From the NCBI GenBank assembly GCA_026985945.1, contig JALSPN010000062.1, positions 1 to 15,541 on the forward strand: DNA of 15,541 nt, given 5' to 3'. Origin of the DNA: Thermodesulfobacteriales bacterium (GTDB lineage: Bacteria > Desulfobacterota > Thermodesulfobacteria > Thermodesulfobacteriales > Thermodesulfatatoraceae). Numbering within the stretch: position 1 is the first letter of the stretch; each line of letters starts with the position of its first letter. Under the pieces are notes generated by a model. That model did not search any database. It worked only from the letters and a program-made list of their open reading frames with translations, and was not told the DNA's origin. Below, one piece after another: positions 1-7,450 of this stretch. The position numbers were made by a program, and so were the translations under genes.

Positions 1-340
1 GGATGAGGGTGCCGGGAAGGGTACTGGAGGCAGGAGAGGGAGAAAGTGTTGTGGAACGTGGGGGCAGTGTGCCCGGAAACCGTTGATACAAGAGGATTTT
101 TTTATTCGGGGTGTCAAAGTTGGGTGTAAGTAAACATACAAGGGGAGGATTAACCGGGAATTTGGGGACCAGATACCTAGGCGGGCCCCAAGACTAAAAA
201 CATTGATAAGCGGTACTTAGAGGAGCGGTATTTAGGGTTTCAACCTATGAGTAAAAGTCCCAAGAAAAAAGTTTACAGATTTGCTAAGTTTTAAATTTAA
301 AATTTTGAGCCTTAAGCTAATGGTTTTTTAACAACCCAAT
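1..340. other. Region downstream of ssrA with no convincing gene
   Basis: I see no supported gene here. Two short plus-strand frames enter from the left edge: one runs to a TAA at 131-133 and one to a TGA near 86. Either could be the tail of a gene outside the window, but neither is recognisable. The region holds a near-identical 12-bp direct repeat (AGCGGTACTTAG at 209-220 and AGCGGTATTTAG at 224-235) and a perfect AT-only palindrome, TTTTAAATTTAAAA, at 289-302. It lies just past the 3' end of tmRNA, a common integration target, so it could be element DNA, but nothing here proves that. I found no convincing intrinsic terminator for ssrA. Confidence 0.4.
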
Positions 341-700
341 TGGTGGAGGCGGCGGGAATCGAACCCGCGTCCGGAGGTGTTTCAGACTGAACTTCTACGT
401 GCGTAGCCTGGGCAGTGACTTTCGGCTGGGGAGACTCCCCAGGCTGGCCTCCTCCAGCCTAGCCTGCAGGATTCTCGCTAGGAAGGTGGCAGGCACACCT
501 TCCTAGCCAGCCCGCTAACCGACGCCCTGGCTCCCCCGCGGGCAGAGGACGGAACCAGGACGGGCTGCTTTATCTATTAAGCAGCCATAGCGTAGCTATA
601 TTCGTCGGCACTTGTGTTTCCCCCACCTTTTTAACGAGGCGGTGGGAACCTCGGCACGCTGTTCAGCCCTACGCACCTCCGTCGAACCCATTTCGCCCCC
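341..700 (-). ncRNA. ssrA: Transfer-messenger RNA (tmRNA)
   Basis: tmRNA rescues stalled ribosomes: its tRNA-like part is charged with alanine, and its internal frame adds a degradation tag. The ends are clear. On the minus strand the RNA starts GGGGGCGAAATGGGTTCGAC at 700 and ends in a T-arm plus acceptor with encoded CCA at 341-343. The 5' GGGGGCG pairs with the 3' CGCCTCC (one G-U pair) as the acceptor stem. At 360 nt it is a normal one-piece tmRNA. The middle contains several GC-rich stems where the pseudoknots are expected. The gene lies 46 bp past the smpB stop codon on the same strand, so its RNA and its partner protein are adjacent. Co-transcription with smpB followed by processing is likely, because I see no convincing separate promoter in the gap. 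Confidence 0.97.
577..609 (-). other. tmRNA tag reading frame (ADEYSYAMAA, tandem stops)
   Basis: Inside ssrA the resume codon is GCC at 609-607. The frame reads ADEYSYAMAA and ends with TAA at 579-577, followed at once by TAG at 576-574. The C-terminal Ala-Ala, the acidic N-terminal part and the tandem stops are standard for proteolysis tags. The residue before Ala-Ala is Met, where many tags have Leu or Val. The frame assignment rests on the tag pattern and on its position between the 5' domain and the pseudoknots. Confidence 0.85.
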
Positions 701-746
701 CTTTCTTGAGCCGACGAAGGCAGGGCTTCGCCCAGTTTTAAAAGAG

Positions 747-1202
747 CTACTTTATCCGACCCTTGTAACGCCGCCTCAGCTCTCGCTCTTGCTCACGGCG
801 TCTTATCGTCTCCCGACGGTCGTAAAGCTTCTTACCCTTGGCTAGGGCCAATTCCACCTTGGCTTTGCCATCCCGGAAATAGATCCGCAGAGGTATTAAA
901 GTATAACCTTTTTGCTGAACTTTGCCAAGAAGCCGCTTTATTTCCGCTTTTTTTAAAAGAAGCTTTCGCGTCCTCGTAGGATCTATAAATTGCGCTTCCC
1001 GACTAAAAGGATAAGGGCTGATGTGGACGTTGTAAAGATATACCTCGCCGTCTTTTATGCGGGCAAAGCTGTCTGCCAGATTAACTCTCCCAAGGCGCAG
1101 GGATTTTACCTCCGGGCCCAGAAGAACTATCCCGGCCTCCAGGGTCTCTTCAATATCGTAAAGGTGTCGGGCCTTTTTGTTGGTGCAAACTGTTTTTTCC
1201 AT
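747..1202 (-). CDS. smpB: SsrA-binding protein SmpB
   Basis: SmpB binds the tRNA-like domain of tmRNA and carries it into the A site of stalled ribosomes. The 151-residue product shows the family pattern throughout: N-terminal [20 protein letters not shown], the GPEVKSLR segment, the YNVHISPY segment, HxxDPTR-like [13 protein letters not shown], and a basic C-terminal tail (RRRYKGRIK) that would thread into the mRNA channel. I chose the ATG at 1202. A TTG nine bases upstream would add three residues that other SmpB proteins do not typically have, and neither start has a strong Shine-Dalgarno site. It lies 24 bp after the DUF3343 gene and 46 bp before ssrA on the same strand, so it is probably the last protein gene of the yedF operon. 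Confidence 0.96.
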   Translation of the reverse strand: MEKTVCTNKKARHLYDIEETLEAGIVLLGPEVKSLRLGRVNLADSFARIKDGEVYLYNVHISPYPFSREAQFIDPTRTRKLLLKKAEIKRLLGKVQQKGYTLIPLRIYFRDGKAKVELALAKGKKLYDRRETIRRREQERELRRRYKGRIK

Positions 1203-1226
1203 AAATTCCAAATTAAAACAATTTTT

Positions 1227-1469
1227 TCAGGAGTCTAGAAGCTTTTTAAAACCTTCTGGTGCGCGAAGATAAATAGCTTCCGGTTCAAGGCCTTTGAGTG
1301 CTTTTTGGGCTCGGTTAAGATCTTTAAAATCCAGTTCGATGGCCATTCCACAATCACTACTTATTTCTTTGGGGACCGGAACGAGGTCGGGTTTAAAGCC
1401 CGAGGCCTTAAAGGCCTTTTCGGCCTTCAAAACGAAATGGATGGAGGGGAAGAGAAAAATAACTTTCAT
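1227..1469 (-). CDS. DUF3343 small protein, putative Se/S carrier-like
   Basis: This is an 80-residue protein with the pattern of the DUF3343 (putative Se/S carrier-like) family. It has an N-terminal FLFPSIHFVLKAEKAFKASG segment, then a central SSDCGMAIEL motif around Cys40, which is the only cysteine. That cysteine is the obvious candidate for carrying a persulfide or perselenide. Members of this family are often found beside yedF and cysteine desulfurases. Its ATG overlaps the stop codon of the cysteine desulfurase gene by 4 bp (ATGA), so translational coupling is expected. The carrier role is inferred from family and context; no member is known to me with a fully proven reaction. Confidence 0.82.
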   Translation of the reverse strand: MKVIFLFPSIHFVLKAEKAFKASGFKPDLVPVPKEISSDCGMAIELDFKDLNRAQKALKGLEPEAIYLRAPEGFKKLLDS

Positions 1470-2608
1470 CCGGCAATGGCAAGCAGGGCCTCGGCAGCCT
1501 TTTCGGCATCTGCCAGGCGGTTAAAATAACCAAAAGAGAAACGCACCGTCCCCTGCGGAAAAGAGCCAATAGTCTGATGGGCAAGGGGGGCACAATGAAG
1601 CCCTGCCCTTACGGCGACCCCGAATTCGCGATCAAGCCGCCTTGCCACTTCCGAGGGTGCCAGACCCTCAATATTCAAAGAAACGATGGCCGAAGCCTTC
1701 ACCCGATCTTGCGGGCCATAAATTTTTAGCCCGGGGCATTCTTTTATTCTGTCCAGAAATATGTCTGCAAGGGCGGTTTCATGACGATGAATCTTCGTAA
1801 GGCCAATTTTTTCGATAAAATCGATGCCTGCAGCCAGCCCTGCGATCCCTGGCAGGTTAGGGGTCCCGCATTCGAAACGGTCCGGCAAAAAGGGAGGTTG
1901 CTCCAGAAATTCAGACCTGCTCCCTGTGCCCCCAAATTTGAGAGGACGAAGCTTTTCTTCCAACCCCGGCCTCAGGTAAAGGACTCCCACTCCTGGCGGC
2001 CCAAAAAGACCCTTGTGCCCGGAGAAGGCCAGAAAGTCTATTGGAAGATGCCCTACATCGAGAGGAAGATGCCCTACCGCCTGAGCACCATCGAGGAGAA
2101 GTAAAGTTTCCCCCTTCAAAGCCAGGATTTCATGAAGGGGTTGTATGGTTCCGGTAACATTTGAGACCAGGTTAACGCATAATAATTGGGCGGGTTTCTC
2201 TCGGAGGATCTTTTCGCATCTTTCAAGGTCTAAAAAGCCTTCTTCATCACAGGGAAGATAAATGACTTCCAGCTTTCTTTCTTTTTTGAGATGCCCGAGC
2301 ACTCGGGCCACGGAGTTGTGTTCCATGGAAGTGGCAAGGACCCGATCCCCTTCCTTTAACAATCCTTGGAGGACAAGATTTAAAGATTCGGTAGCCCCTG
2401 AAGTGAATATGATAGAGCTGGAATCTTCCGCCCCGATAAAAGAAGCCACCTTTTCGCGGGCCTCAAAAAGGATGCGGCTGGCTTCAAGGGCCCCTTTGTG
2501 CGCCGAACGCCCCGGACTTCCGGGAATGTTTTTGAGGGTTGAGGCTATTGCCTCGACCACCTCGACTGGTTTCGGAAATGACGTGGCAGCCTGATCAAGA
2601 TATATCAC
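1466..2608 (-). CDS. Aminotransferase class V, cysteine desulfurase-like
   Basis: A 380-residue PLP enzyme of the class V aminotransferase/cysteine desulfurase family, expected to remove sulfur from cysteine (or selenium from selenocysteine) as an enzyme-bound persulfide. Visible hallmarks are the N-terminal YLDQAATSFPKP, FTSGATESLNLV near residues 68-79, His97 in MEHNSV stacking on PLP, Asp173 and Gln176 in LLLDGAQAVGH, the Schiff-base lysine Lys199 in SGHKG, and the catalytic Cys339 in RAGLHCAPLAH. All are intact and the length is normal. The start is a GTG that overlaps the yedF stop codon (GTGA), and the end overlaps the DUF3343 start (ATGA). Between a TusA-like YedF and a DUF3343 protein, it most likely feeds a selenium or sulfur relay rather than general Fe-S assembly. 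It could also be a SufS/CsdA-type enzyme with a wider role. Confidence 0.92.
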   Translation of the reverse strand: MIYLDQAATSFPKPVEVVEAIASTLKNIPGSPGRSAHKGALEASRILFEAREKVASFIGAEDSSSIIFTSGATESLNLVLQGLLKEGDRVLATSMEHNSVARVLGHLKKERKLEVIYLPCDEEGFLDLERCEKILREKPAQLLCVNLVSNVTGTIQPLHEILALKGETLLLLDGAQAVGHLPLDVGHLPIDFLAFSGHKGLFGPPGVGVLYLRPGLEEKLRPLKFGGTGSRSEFLEQPPFLPDRFECGTPNLPGIAGLAAGIDFIEKIGLTKIHRHETALADIFLDRIKECPGLKIYGPQDRVKASAIVSLNIEGLAPSEVARRLDREFGVAVRAGLHCAPLAHQTIGSFPQGTVRFSFGYFNRLADAEKAAEALLAIAG

Positions 2609-3198
2609 GGCTTGAATACCCGCGAAGATAAGACTGTCTCTACGATGTCATACATGTTGGATATTTTTCCCACGGCCAATTTTTCTTTGACACGATAATA
2701 GTCAAGACAAGTCCCGCAAACCAGAATTTCTATCCCTTCTCTTTCAAGATTCTTGAGGTCTTCAAGGACTTCTGAATCTTCAAGGGCAAGAAAAACGCCT
2801 TCATTATAGCAAACAATCCGGGAGGGTCTTTCCCGTGCCTCAAGTAAGGTCTTCAAAAAGGCCTTCAAAAGAAGGGTGGAAAGGGTGGGATCCCCCTGCC
2901 CCATTCCTTTAGAGGAAAGGACCACACAGCTGGGATAAGCTGGAGTCTCCCCACAACTTATAGGGACTTCGCTGGTAGCCCTTTCCCCTTTGGTGATGAC
3001 GATTTTCCAGGCTCCGTCGAGTTTTTCTACTTCAATAGAATGGCCCTGGGCTTCTGCAAAACGTGAGACATTTTGTACTGCCGCCTCATTGTCCACCAGG
3101 ACGCAAAGTCTTTCCCCGCTTTTTAACTCTTCAAGGGCATTTTTGGTATTTATGACAGGCTGGGGACACGGAAGCCCTCGACAGTCAATTTCTTTCAT
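2605..3198 (-). CDS. yedF: Selenium-metabolism sulfurtransferase-like protein YedF
   Basis: A 197-residue two-domain protein. Residues 1-70 form a TusA/SirA-like domain with the CPxP motif (CRGLPCPQPV, active-site Cys11). Residues 90-197 form a DsrE-like domain with a conserved CGTCLDYY motif (Cys161 and Cys164). This architecture and length match the YedF family linked to selenium metabolism, where it is thought to accept persulfide sulfur or selenium from a desulfurase. It is the first gene of a coupled set: its TGA overlaps the GTG of the cysteine desulfurase. The ATG at 3198 follows a GAGGGG stretch that can serve as Shine-Dalgarno. No selA, selB or selD lies in the window, so the selenium link rests on family and gene order alone. 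Confidence 0.9.
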   Translation of the reverse strand: MKEIDCRGLPCPQPVINTKNALEELKSGERLCVLVDNEAAVQNVSRFAEAQGHSIEVEKLDGAWKIVITKGERATSEVPISCGETPAYPSCVVLSSKGMGQGDPTLSTLLLKAFLKTLLEARERPSRIVCYNEGVFLALEDSEVLEDLKNLEREGIEILVCGTCLDYYRVKEKLAVGKISNMYDIVETVLSSRVFKP

Positions 3199-3230
3199 TG
3201 GAGGCCCCTCTCAAAGTATTTGTCTTTTCA

Positions 3231-3257
3231 ATTAGAACGGAAGCAGAAGGGAGTCAA
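3231..3257 (-). promoter_or_regulatory. Possible promoter of the yedF-smpB operon
   Basis: On the minus strand, TTGACT (3257-3252) matches the -35 consensus at five of six positions, and TCTAAT (3236-3231) matches the -10 at five of six. The spacer is only 15 bp, shorter than the preferred 17, so the assignment is weak. It lies between the chemoreceptor stop codon and the yedF start. The -35 overlaps the foot of the hairpin at 3256-3282. Confidence 0.3.
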
Positions 3258-3282
3258 CAGGAAGGGAATTACCCTTCCTGTT
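3256..3282 (-). terminator. Perfect 11-bp hairpin directly after the chemoreceptor stop
   Basis: AACAGGAAGGG (3256-3266) and CCCTTCCTGTT (3272-3282) form a perfect 11-bp stem with a 5-nt AATTA loop, immediately after the chemoreceptor stop codon. On the minus strand no U tract follows (the next bases are GACTCCC), so it may be a weak or factor-aided terminator, or an mRNA 3'-end stabiliser. On the plus strand four T residues follow, but no plus-strand gene ends nearby. Confidence 0.5.
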
Positions 3283-5619
3283 TTAGCTTACCCCTTTTTC
3301 CCGGAGGAAAGGTCCATACTTTTTGTCCGTAACGCAGATGTGGTTTGAGAGCCAGCTTTTCAGGAATGCCAGGAGATCGTAAGCCACCCCGGCCTCCCCG
3401 GCTTCTACCCTTTTTTTATAGGAGAGGACCTTTTCTACCAGTTTCTGGTGGATCTTTTTGTGTATTTCTCCATCTGGATAACCATATTTATCAAAAAGCT
3501 CCTCTTCGGTGCGAAAATGTGTGGCCGTATAGTCGATGAGACCGGCCAGCAAGCGTTCCAGGTCGACCTTGGAGGCCCCTTCCCGCAGGCGATGATAGAA
3601 CTCGTTTACCATACCCACCAGGCGTCGATGTTGTTCGTCAATGGTGCGGATACCGATCTCAAAGGCCGGCCCCCAGCGAATGATATCTTCAGCAGGCCCC
3701 TCCTTTACTTCGGTGAGAGCAGCTCCCTTGAGAGCCAGCCACTGGTTGAAGAGATCCAGTAGTTGATGGAAAAGGGGTTCTATGGAAGCCTGATAATACC
3801 GGAGCATTTCCTGACGATTTTCTTTCTCAAGGATGATTCTTTCCAGTTCTTTTACGGAATGGTGTAATTTTTCGTGAACAGGTATCAGGGCCTGCAAAAT
3901 CCTTTCTTCCTCGGGCGTTTCTGCTTTATAACGATCCAGAAATTTACCAAGGGCACAACGGTGAGGATCAGTTTCTACTTCAGGTGGGTGGAAGGTGATA
4001 ATGGCGTTGAAAATGTTATCCCGCCAACGCAGGTGAGAAAAGAGGATCAGCTTCAACTGAATTTCCACAGGCAGCTCTTCTAGCAATTTCTTCTCTAATT
4101 CCGTATTTACCTGAACCAGAGATAAAAGAACCGCTTCTTCGTTTACGATTCCGCTTATACAGTGATCGATAACATCAAGGTTTTCTCTGATTTGGTTGAA
4201 GCTGTTGGTATGCTCAAGGAGTTTTTCGGCATGTTCGTTCACCTGCACGATGGTATCCACGGCCCGGTGAATGTTATTGTTTAGATCAGCGATAGTAACA
4301 GTCTGTTCTTCGCTGGCGCTGGCAATGGTGCTGGCAAGATCATTGACCTCTACTACGGTGGAGGCGATGGATTCGACCCCTTCTACGGCCTTTTCCATGT
4401 CTCTCTGAATGGTAGAAATGATTTTGGAGATCTTTTCCGTGGCCTTAGCAGTTTGACGGGAGAGTTCTTTCACTTCGTTAGCTACCACCGCAAAGCCTTT
4501 TCCGGCCTCTCCGGCACGGGCGGCTTCGATGGTGGCGTTTAGAGCCAGCAGATTGGTCTGTTCGGCAATGTCGTTGATGAGATCTGTTACTTCTCCTATT
4601 TCCTTGGAACTTTCTGCCAGCTGTTTGATAGTTTCTTTGGCGAAAGAAACATATTCGCTGGCTTCTGAAGCTTTGGCCGCGGTGGTCTGAATACTTTGGG
4701 CAATCTCCTGGGCTGCGGTATTCAAATCGTTCATGGCGTTAGAAATCACCTCAATGTCTTCGGTTGCCTGTCTGGAAGAAGACTTGAGTTCCTGGGCCAT
4801 GCGTTCCGTATCGTAACTGTGATGTCTTATTTTTTCTCCAGAGCTTTCCACAAAGTGGACTGCTTCCGAGAGAATACGGTTTTGAGCCCCCAGGGTAAAA
4901 AATTGCCCGGAAATGTAGCCGATGACCGCATTAACCGCGGTGATAATTTCGCGGAGTTCAAGGAGCCCTTTCTGCGGCAAAGAGCGTTCAAAACGGCCTT
5001 TTTTGATCTCGTTTAAAAGGCCGGTAATCTGGTCGATAGGTGCCAGAAGGTGTTTTTTGGTTAGATAAAGAGAGAAAACAAAGACTGCGAGCCCCACAGC
5101 AAGCAGCGCGGAGATAAAGATCTTAAAACTTTTTTGCTTTGCGAGAGAGAGATTTTCGAGACTTTTGGTAAGACTGTTGGCCTGCGAAAGAAGATCCAGG
5201 TTGTTACGGCTGATGTAAGAGAGTGCTTCTGATAAATCTTCTTCCGGGTTGGCCTTAGCCACAGCAGAGGCATAAGATCTAAATTTTTGCCACTTCTCAA
5301 GTAGTCTTTCATATTCTCGACGGGCCTCTGAAGCTTTAAGGGTGGCCCGGTCAAGTTCAGACATTATCTGGTCATAGAGGGAAATGGTCTCCTTCAAACT
5401 CTTTTGCCAGGACGGCTCTTTAGTGCTGGCAAAAAGCAGGGCCTCTTTGCTTATTTTCTGCGAGAGCATGCGGAGCTTTCCGCTAATGTTGATGTAGTAG
5501 CCGTCAAGGCGTTGCTTGTTAAGGAGGTGAAAACTTGCCAGAGCCCCCAGGGCGAGCACCAGAAAGACCAGAAGGACCATCCCGGGCACGAAAAACTTGA
5601 CCGCGTAAAATCGACGCAT
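3283..5619 (-). CDS. Chemoreceptor with PilJ-like, HAMP, MCP, CZB and hemerythrin parts
   Basis: A 778-residue methyl-accepting chemotaxis protein in the inner membrane. In order: TM1 (about 9-32); a PilJ/NarX-like periplasmic helical part starting [20 protein letters not shown] (43-62); TM2 (about 166-186); HAMP (189-239); and the MCP signalling hairpin with [20 protein letters not shown] (353-372). A chemoreceptor zinc-binding (CZB) domain follows at about 524-600 with His529, Cys555 in HRCALGKFL, and His582/His586. A C-terminal bacteriohemerythrin domain (646-778) keeps all seven expected di-iron ligands: His663, His701, Glu705, His720, His724, His760, Asp765. It should sense oxygen at the hemerythrin end, as in DcrH-type receptors, and report to CheA/CheW. 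The ATG at 5619 has GGGAGG seven bases upstream, and a TTG 33 bp earlier would precede or meet the likely transcription start. A sigma-28 promoter lies upstream. Confidence 0.93.
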   Translation of the reverse strand: MRRFYAVKFFVPGMVLLVFLVLALGALASFHLLNKQRLDGYYINISGKLRMLSQKISKEALLFASTKEPSWQKSLKETISLYDQIMSELDRATLKASEARREYERLLEKWQKFRSYASAVAKANPEEDLSEALSYISRNNLDLLSQANSLTKSLENLSLAKQKSFKIFISALLAVGLAVFVFSLYLTKKHLLAPIDQITGLLNEIKKGRFERSLPQKGLLELREIITAVNAVIGYISGQFFTLGAQNRILSEAVHFVESSGEKIRHHSYDTERMAQELKSSSRQATEDIEVISNAMNDLNTAAQEIAQSIQTTAAKASEASEYVSFAKETIKQLAESSKEIGEVTDLINDIAEQTNLLALNATIEAARAGEAGKGFAVVANEVKELSRQTAKATEKISKIISTIQRDMEKAVEGVESIASTVVEVNDLASTIASASEEQTVTIADLNNNIHRAVDTIVQVNEHAEKLLEHTNSFNQIRENLDVIDHCISGIVNEEAVLLSLVQVNTELEKKLLEELPVEIQLKLILFSHLRWRDNIFNAIITFHPPEVETDPHRCALGKFLDRYKAETPEEERILQALIPVHEKLHHSVKELERIILEKENRQEMLRYYQASIEPLFHQLLDLFNQWLALKGAALTEVKEGPAEDIIRWGPAFEIGIRTIDEQHRRLVGMVNEFYHRLREGASKVDLERLLAGLIDYTATHFRTEEELFDKYGYPDGEIHKKIHQKLVEKVLSYKKRVEAGEAGVAYDLLAFLKSWLSNHICVTDKKYGPFLREKGVS

Positions 5620-5654
5620 GGAAAGACCTCCCGCACAATATTCTCTTTCCAAAA

Positions 5655-5681
5655 CTATCGGCGCAAGAGAAGAAAGTTTTA
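5655..5681 (-). promoter_or_regulatory. Sigma-28 (FliA-type) flagellar promoter of the chemoreceptor gene
   Basis: On the minus strand TAAAACTT (5681-5674), an 11-bp spacer and GCCGATAG (5662-5655) match the FliA consensus TAAAGTTT-N11-GCCGATAA at 6/8 and 7/8 positions with exact spacing. Transcription would begin near 5647, leaving a leader of about 28 nt that contains the GGGAGG ribosome site (5632-5627). A flagellar promoter in front of a chemotaxis receptor makes biological sense. Confidence 0.8.
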
Positions 5682-5696
5682 AAAGGCGACAATAAT

Positions 5697-5715
5697 GGGG
5701 GCCTTTCAGGCCCCC
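5697..5715 (-). terminator. GC-rich hairpin after hcp
   Basis: GGGGGCC (5697-5703) pairs with GGCCCCC (5709-5715) around a 5-nt loop, six bases after the hcp stop codon. On the minus strand the stem is followed by ATTATTGT, not a clean T tract. It probably ends hcp transcripts and insulates the sigma-28 promoter just downstream. Confidence 0.55.
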
Positions 5716-5721
5716 ACCACA

Positions 5722-7350
5722 TTAGGTTTCAAGACAGGCTTTAAGATCTTCTTCGGGAGTAGAAATGGGGTGGATATTATATCTTTCCGCCAGGAACTTA
5801 AGGACATTTTCGGAAAGAAAGGCCGGCAGGCTGGGCCCTAGATAAATGTTTTTGATCCCCAGATAAAGAAGGGTAAGGAGGATAGCAACGGCTTTCTGCT
5901 CGTACCAGGAAACAATAAGAGAAAGCGGTAACTGATTAACATCCGTGTCAAAGGCCTTGGCCAGCGCCAGGGCGACCTGAATGGCAGAGTAGGCGTCATT
6001 ACATTGACCCATATCTAGCAACCGCGGAAGATCTCCAATGGTGCCGAGATCTTTGTCAAAAAAGCGGAATTTGCCGCAACCCAGAGTAAGGACAATAGTA
6101 TCTTTAGGGGTCAGCTCTACGAAACGGGTATAGTAATTTCGGCCGGGTTTGGCGCCGTCACACCCCCCTACCAGGAAAAAGTGCCTGATAGCACCGCTTT
6201 TAACCCCTTCGATAATCTTGTCTGCTACCGAAAGCACGGTCTCGTGGGCAAAACCGGTGAATACATAACGCCCGTTAGTGTCCTCCTTGAAACCTTCAAG
6301 CTTTTTGGCCAGCGCTATTACCTCGCTGAAATCTTCTCCTCTGAGGTGTTTTACACCGGGGAACCCTACCGGCCCCAGGGTAAAAACTCGATCTTTGTAA
6401 GTATCCTTGGGTGGCATAAGGCAATTGGTGGTCATTACGATTGGTCCAGGAAAATTGGGGAATTCTTTTTGCTGATTTTGCCAGGCCGTACCGTAATGGC
6501 CATAAAAATGAGGGAATTTTTTAAGCTCCGGGTATCCGTGGGCCGGAAGCATCTCTCCGTGGGTGTAAACATATATTCCTTCGTTTTCCGTCTGCTTGAG
6601 AAGTTCGTAAAGGTCCTTGAGGTCATGGCCAGAAACCAGGATGGCTTTGCCGGCTTTGGCTCCAAGAGGCACTTTAGTGGGCCTGGGGGCTCCAAAGGCA
6701 CTGTGATTGGCTTTATCGAGGAGTTCCATGGTTCGAAGATTGGTTTTTCCCAGCTCGAGCACCATGTTTACCCATTCCTCAAGGCTCAGATCGTTTTCTT
6801 CCAGGGTGGCCAGGGCCCGGTGCATGAATTCGTAAACATAAGGATCTTCTTGACCTAACTTGGCGGCATGATAAGCGTAGGCCGCAATACCTTTGAGCCC
6901 GTAAATGGTGGTTAGCTTGAGAGAGAAGATGTCCGGATCCCTAGCGGTCTCTGGACGGGGTTCAATTTCTTCGGCCTTTTTAAGCAGGGCCTCCGTGTCT
7001 TGAGGGGGATCAAAACTTGCAGAGCCTCCTTCAGGTGGCTGCCCACCTTTTTCTGCTACCCTTCTTTTAAGGGCTTCCCGTTTCTCTACCGTCTGAAAGA
7101 TGTATTCTTTAATGCGCTCAGGGTCAAAATTGACATTGGTAAGGGTAGAAAAAAGCGCTTCACAGGTGAAGACATTCACGTCCCGCTCTTCAATTCCAAC
7201 CTTTCGGGCTGCCTGGGCCACTTTGGCTAACCCCTGAAGGGCATAGATCAGAAGATCCTGGAGCACATCCGTTTCGTGGGTCTTACCGCAAACCCCAATT
7301 TTAGTGCAGGCTACCCCTTTGGCGGTTTGTTCACACTGGTTACAAAACAT
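5722..7350 (-). CDS. hcp: Hybrid cluster protein (hydroxylamine / NO reductase)
   Basis: A 542-residue cytoplasmic Fe-S protein of the Hcp (prismane) family. It reduces hydroxylamine in vitro and is thought to act on nitric oxide in vivo. The N-terminal cluster ligands are Cys3, Cys6, Cys15 and Cys21 (CX2CX8CX5C), close to the class I pattern of strict anaerobes such as Desulfovibrio and unlike the enterobacterial spacing. All hybrid-cluster ligands are visible: His242 (SGHDLKDL), Glu266 (HGEMLP), Cys310 (TTNCLMPP), Cys397 (GGCDGAKPGR, the persulfide site), Cys425 (TLGCGKFRF), Cys450 (GQCNDAYSA), Glu484 and Lys486 (WYEQKA). The ATG has a full AAGGAGGT Shine-Dalgarno (7367-7360) nine bases upstream. 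No hcr reductase gene is adjacent. An FNR/HcpR-type operator lies upstream, so induction by nitrosative stress or anaerobiosis is likely. Confidence 0.97.
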   Translation of the reverse strand: MFCNQCEQTAKGVACTKIGVCGKTHETDVLQDLLIYALQGLAKVAQAARKVGIEERDVNVFTCEALFSTLTNVNFDPERIKEYIFQTVEKREALKRRVAEKGGQPPEGGSASFDPPQDTEALLKKAEEIEPRPETARDPDIFSLKLTTIYGLKGIAAYAYHAAKLGQEDPYVYEFMHRALATLEENDLSLEEWVNMVLELGKTNLRTMELLDKANHSAFGAPRPTKVPLGAKAGKAILVSGHDLKDLYELLKQTENEGIYVYTHGEMLPAHGYPELKKFPHFYGHYGTAWQNQQKEFPNFPGPIVMTTNCLMPPKDTYKDRVFTLGPVGFPGVKHLRGEDFSEVIALAKKLEGFKEDTNGRYVFTGFAHETVLSVADKIIEGVKSGAIRHFFLVGGCDGAKPGRNYYTRFVELTPKDTIVLTLGCGKFRFFDKDLGTIGDLPRLLDMGQCNDAYSAIQVALALAKAFDTDVNQLPLSLIVSWYEQKAVAILLTLLYLGIKNIYLGPSLPAFLSENVLKFLAERYNIHPISTPEEDLKACLET

Positions 7351-7394
7351 AGAAAAAACACCTCCTTAAGATTTATATTTTTGACCTGCATGAA

Positions 7395-7400
7395 AAGATA
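7395..7400 (-). promoter_or_regulatory. Likely -10 element of the hcp promoter
   Basis: TATCTT on the minus strand (7400-7395) fits a -10 box. If it spans -12 to -7, transcription starts at 7388, and the operator at 7423-7436 is centred at -41.5. That is the standard class II activator geometry for CRP/FNR proteins. The leader would be about 38 nt and would contain the AAGGAGGT site. Confidence 0.5.
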
Positions 7401-7422
7401 AGACCAAAATCCTTGGGAGGAA

Positions 7423-7436
7423 TTGATCCAGATCAA
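7423..7436. promoter_or_regulatory. FNR/HcpR-type operator upstream of hcp
   Basis: TTGATCCAGATCAA is a perfect palindrome of the form TTGAT-N4-ATCAA, the consensus half-sites of CRP/FNR-family regulators. hcp genes in many anaerobes are controlled by HcpR, a member of that family with a similar but often TTGAC/GTCAA-type site. It lies in the 100-bp gap between the HAD gene and hcp. Which regulator binds cannot be told from this window. Confidence 0.75.
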
Positions 7437-7450
7437 ATTAATAGGATTTT

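Noticed and set aside
612..845. Plus-strand open frame across the tmRNA 5' end and the smpB tail
   Set aside because: It covers structured RNA and the antisense of smpB; no protein-like composition.
5620..5652. TTG start that would extend the chemoreceptor by 11 residues
   Set aside because: It sits at or before the predicted sigma-28 transcription start, while the ATG at 5619 has GGGAGG at ideal spacing.
6181..6858. Long plus-strand open frame (225 codons) inside hcp
   Set aside because: It is fully antisense to hcp, whose metal ligands are all intact, and its translation shows no recognisable domain.
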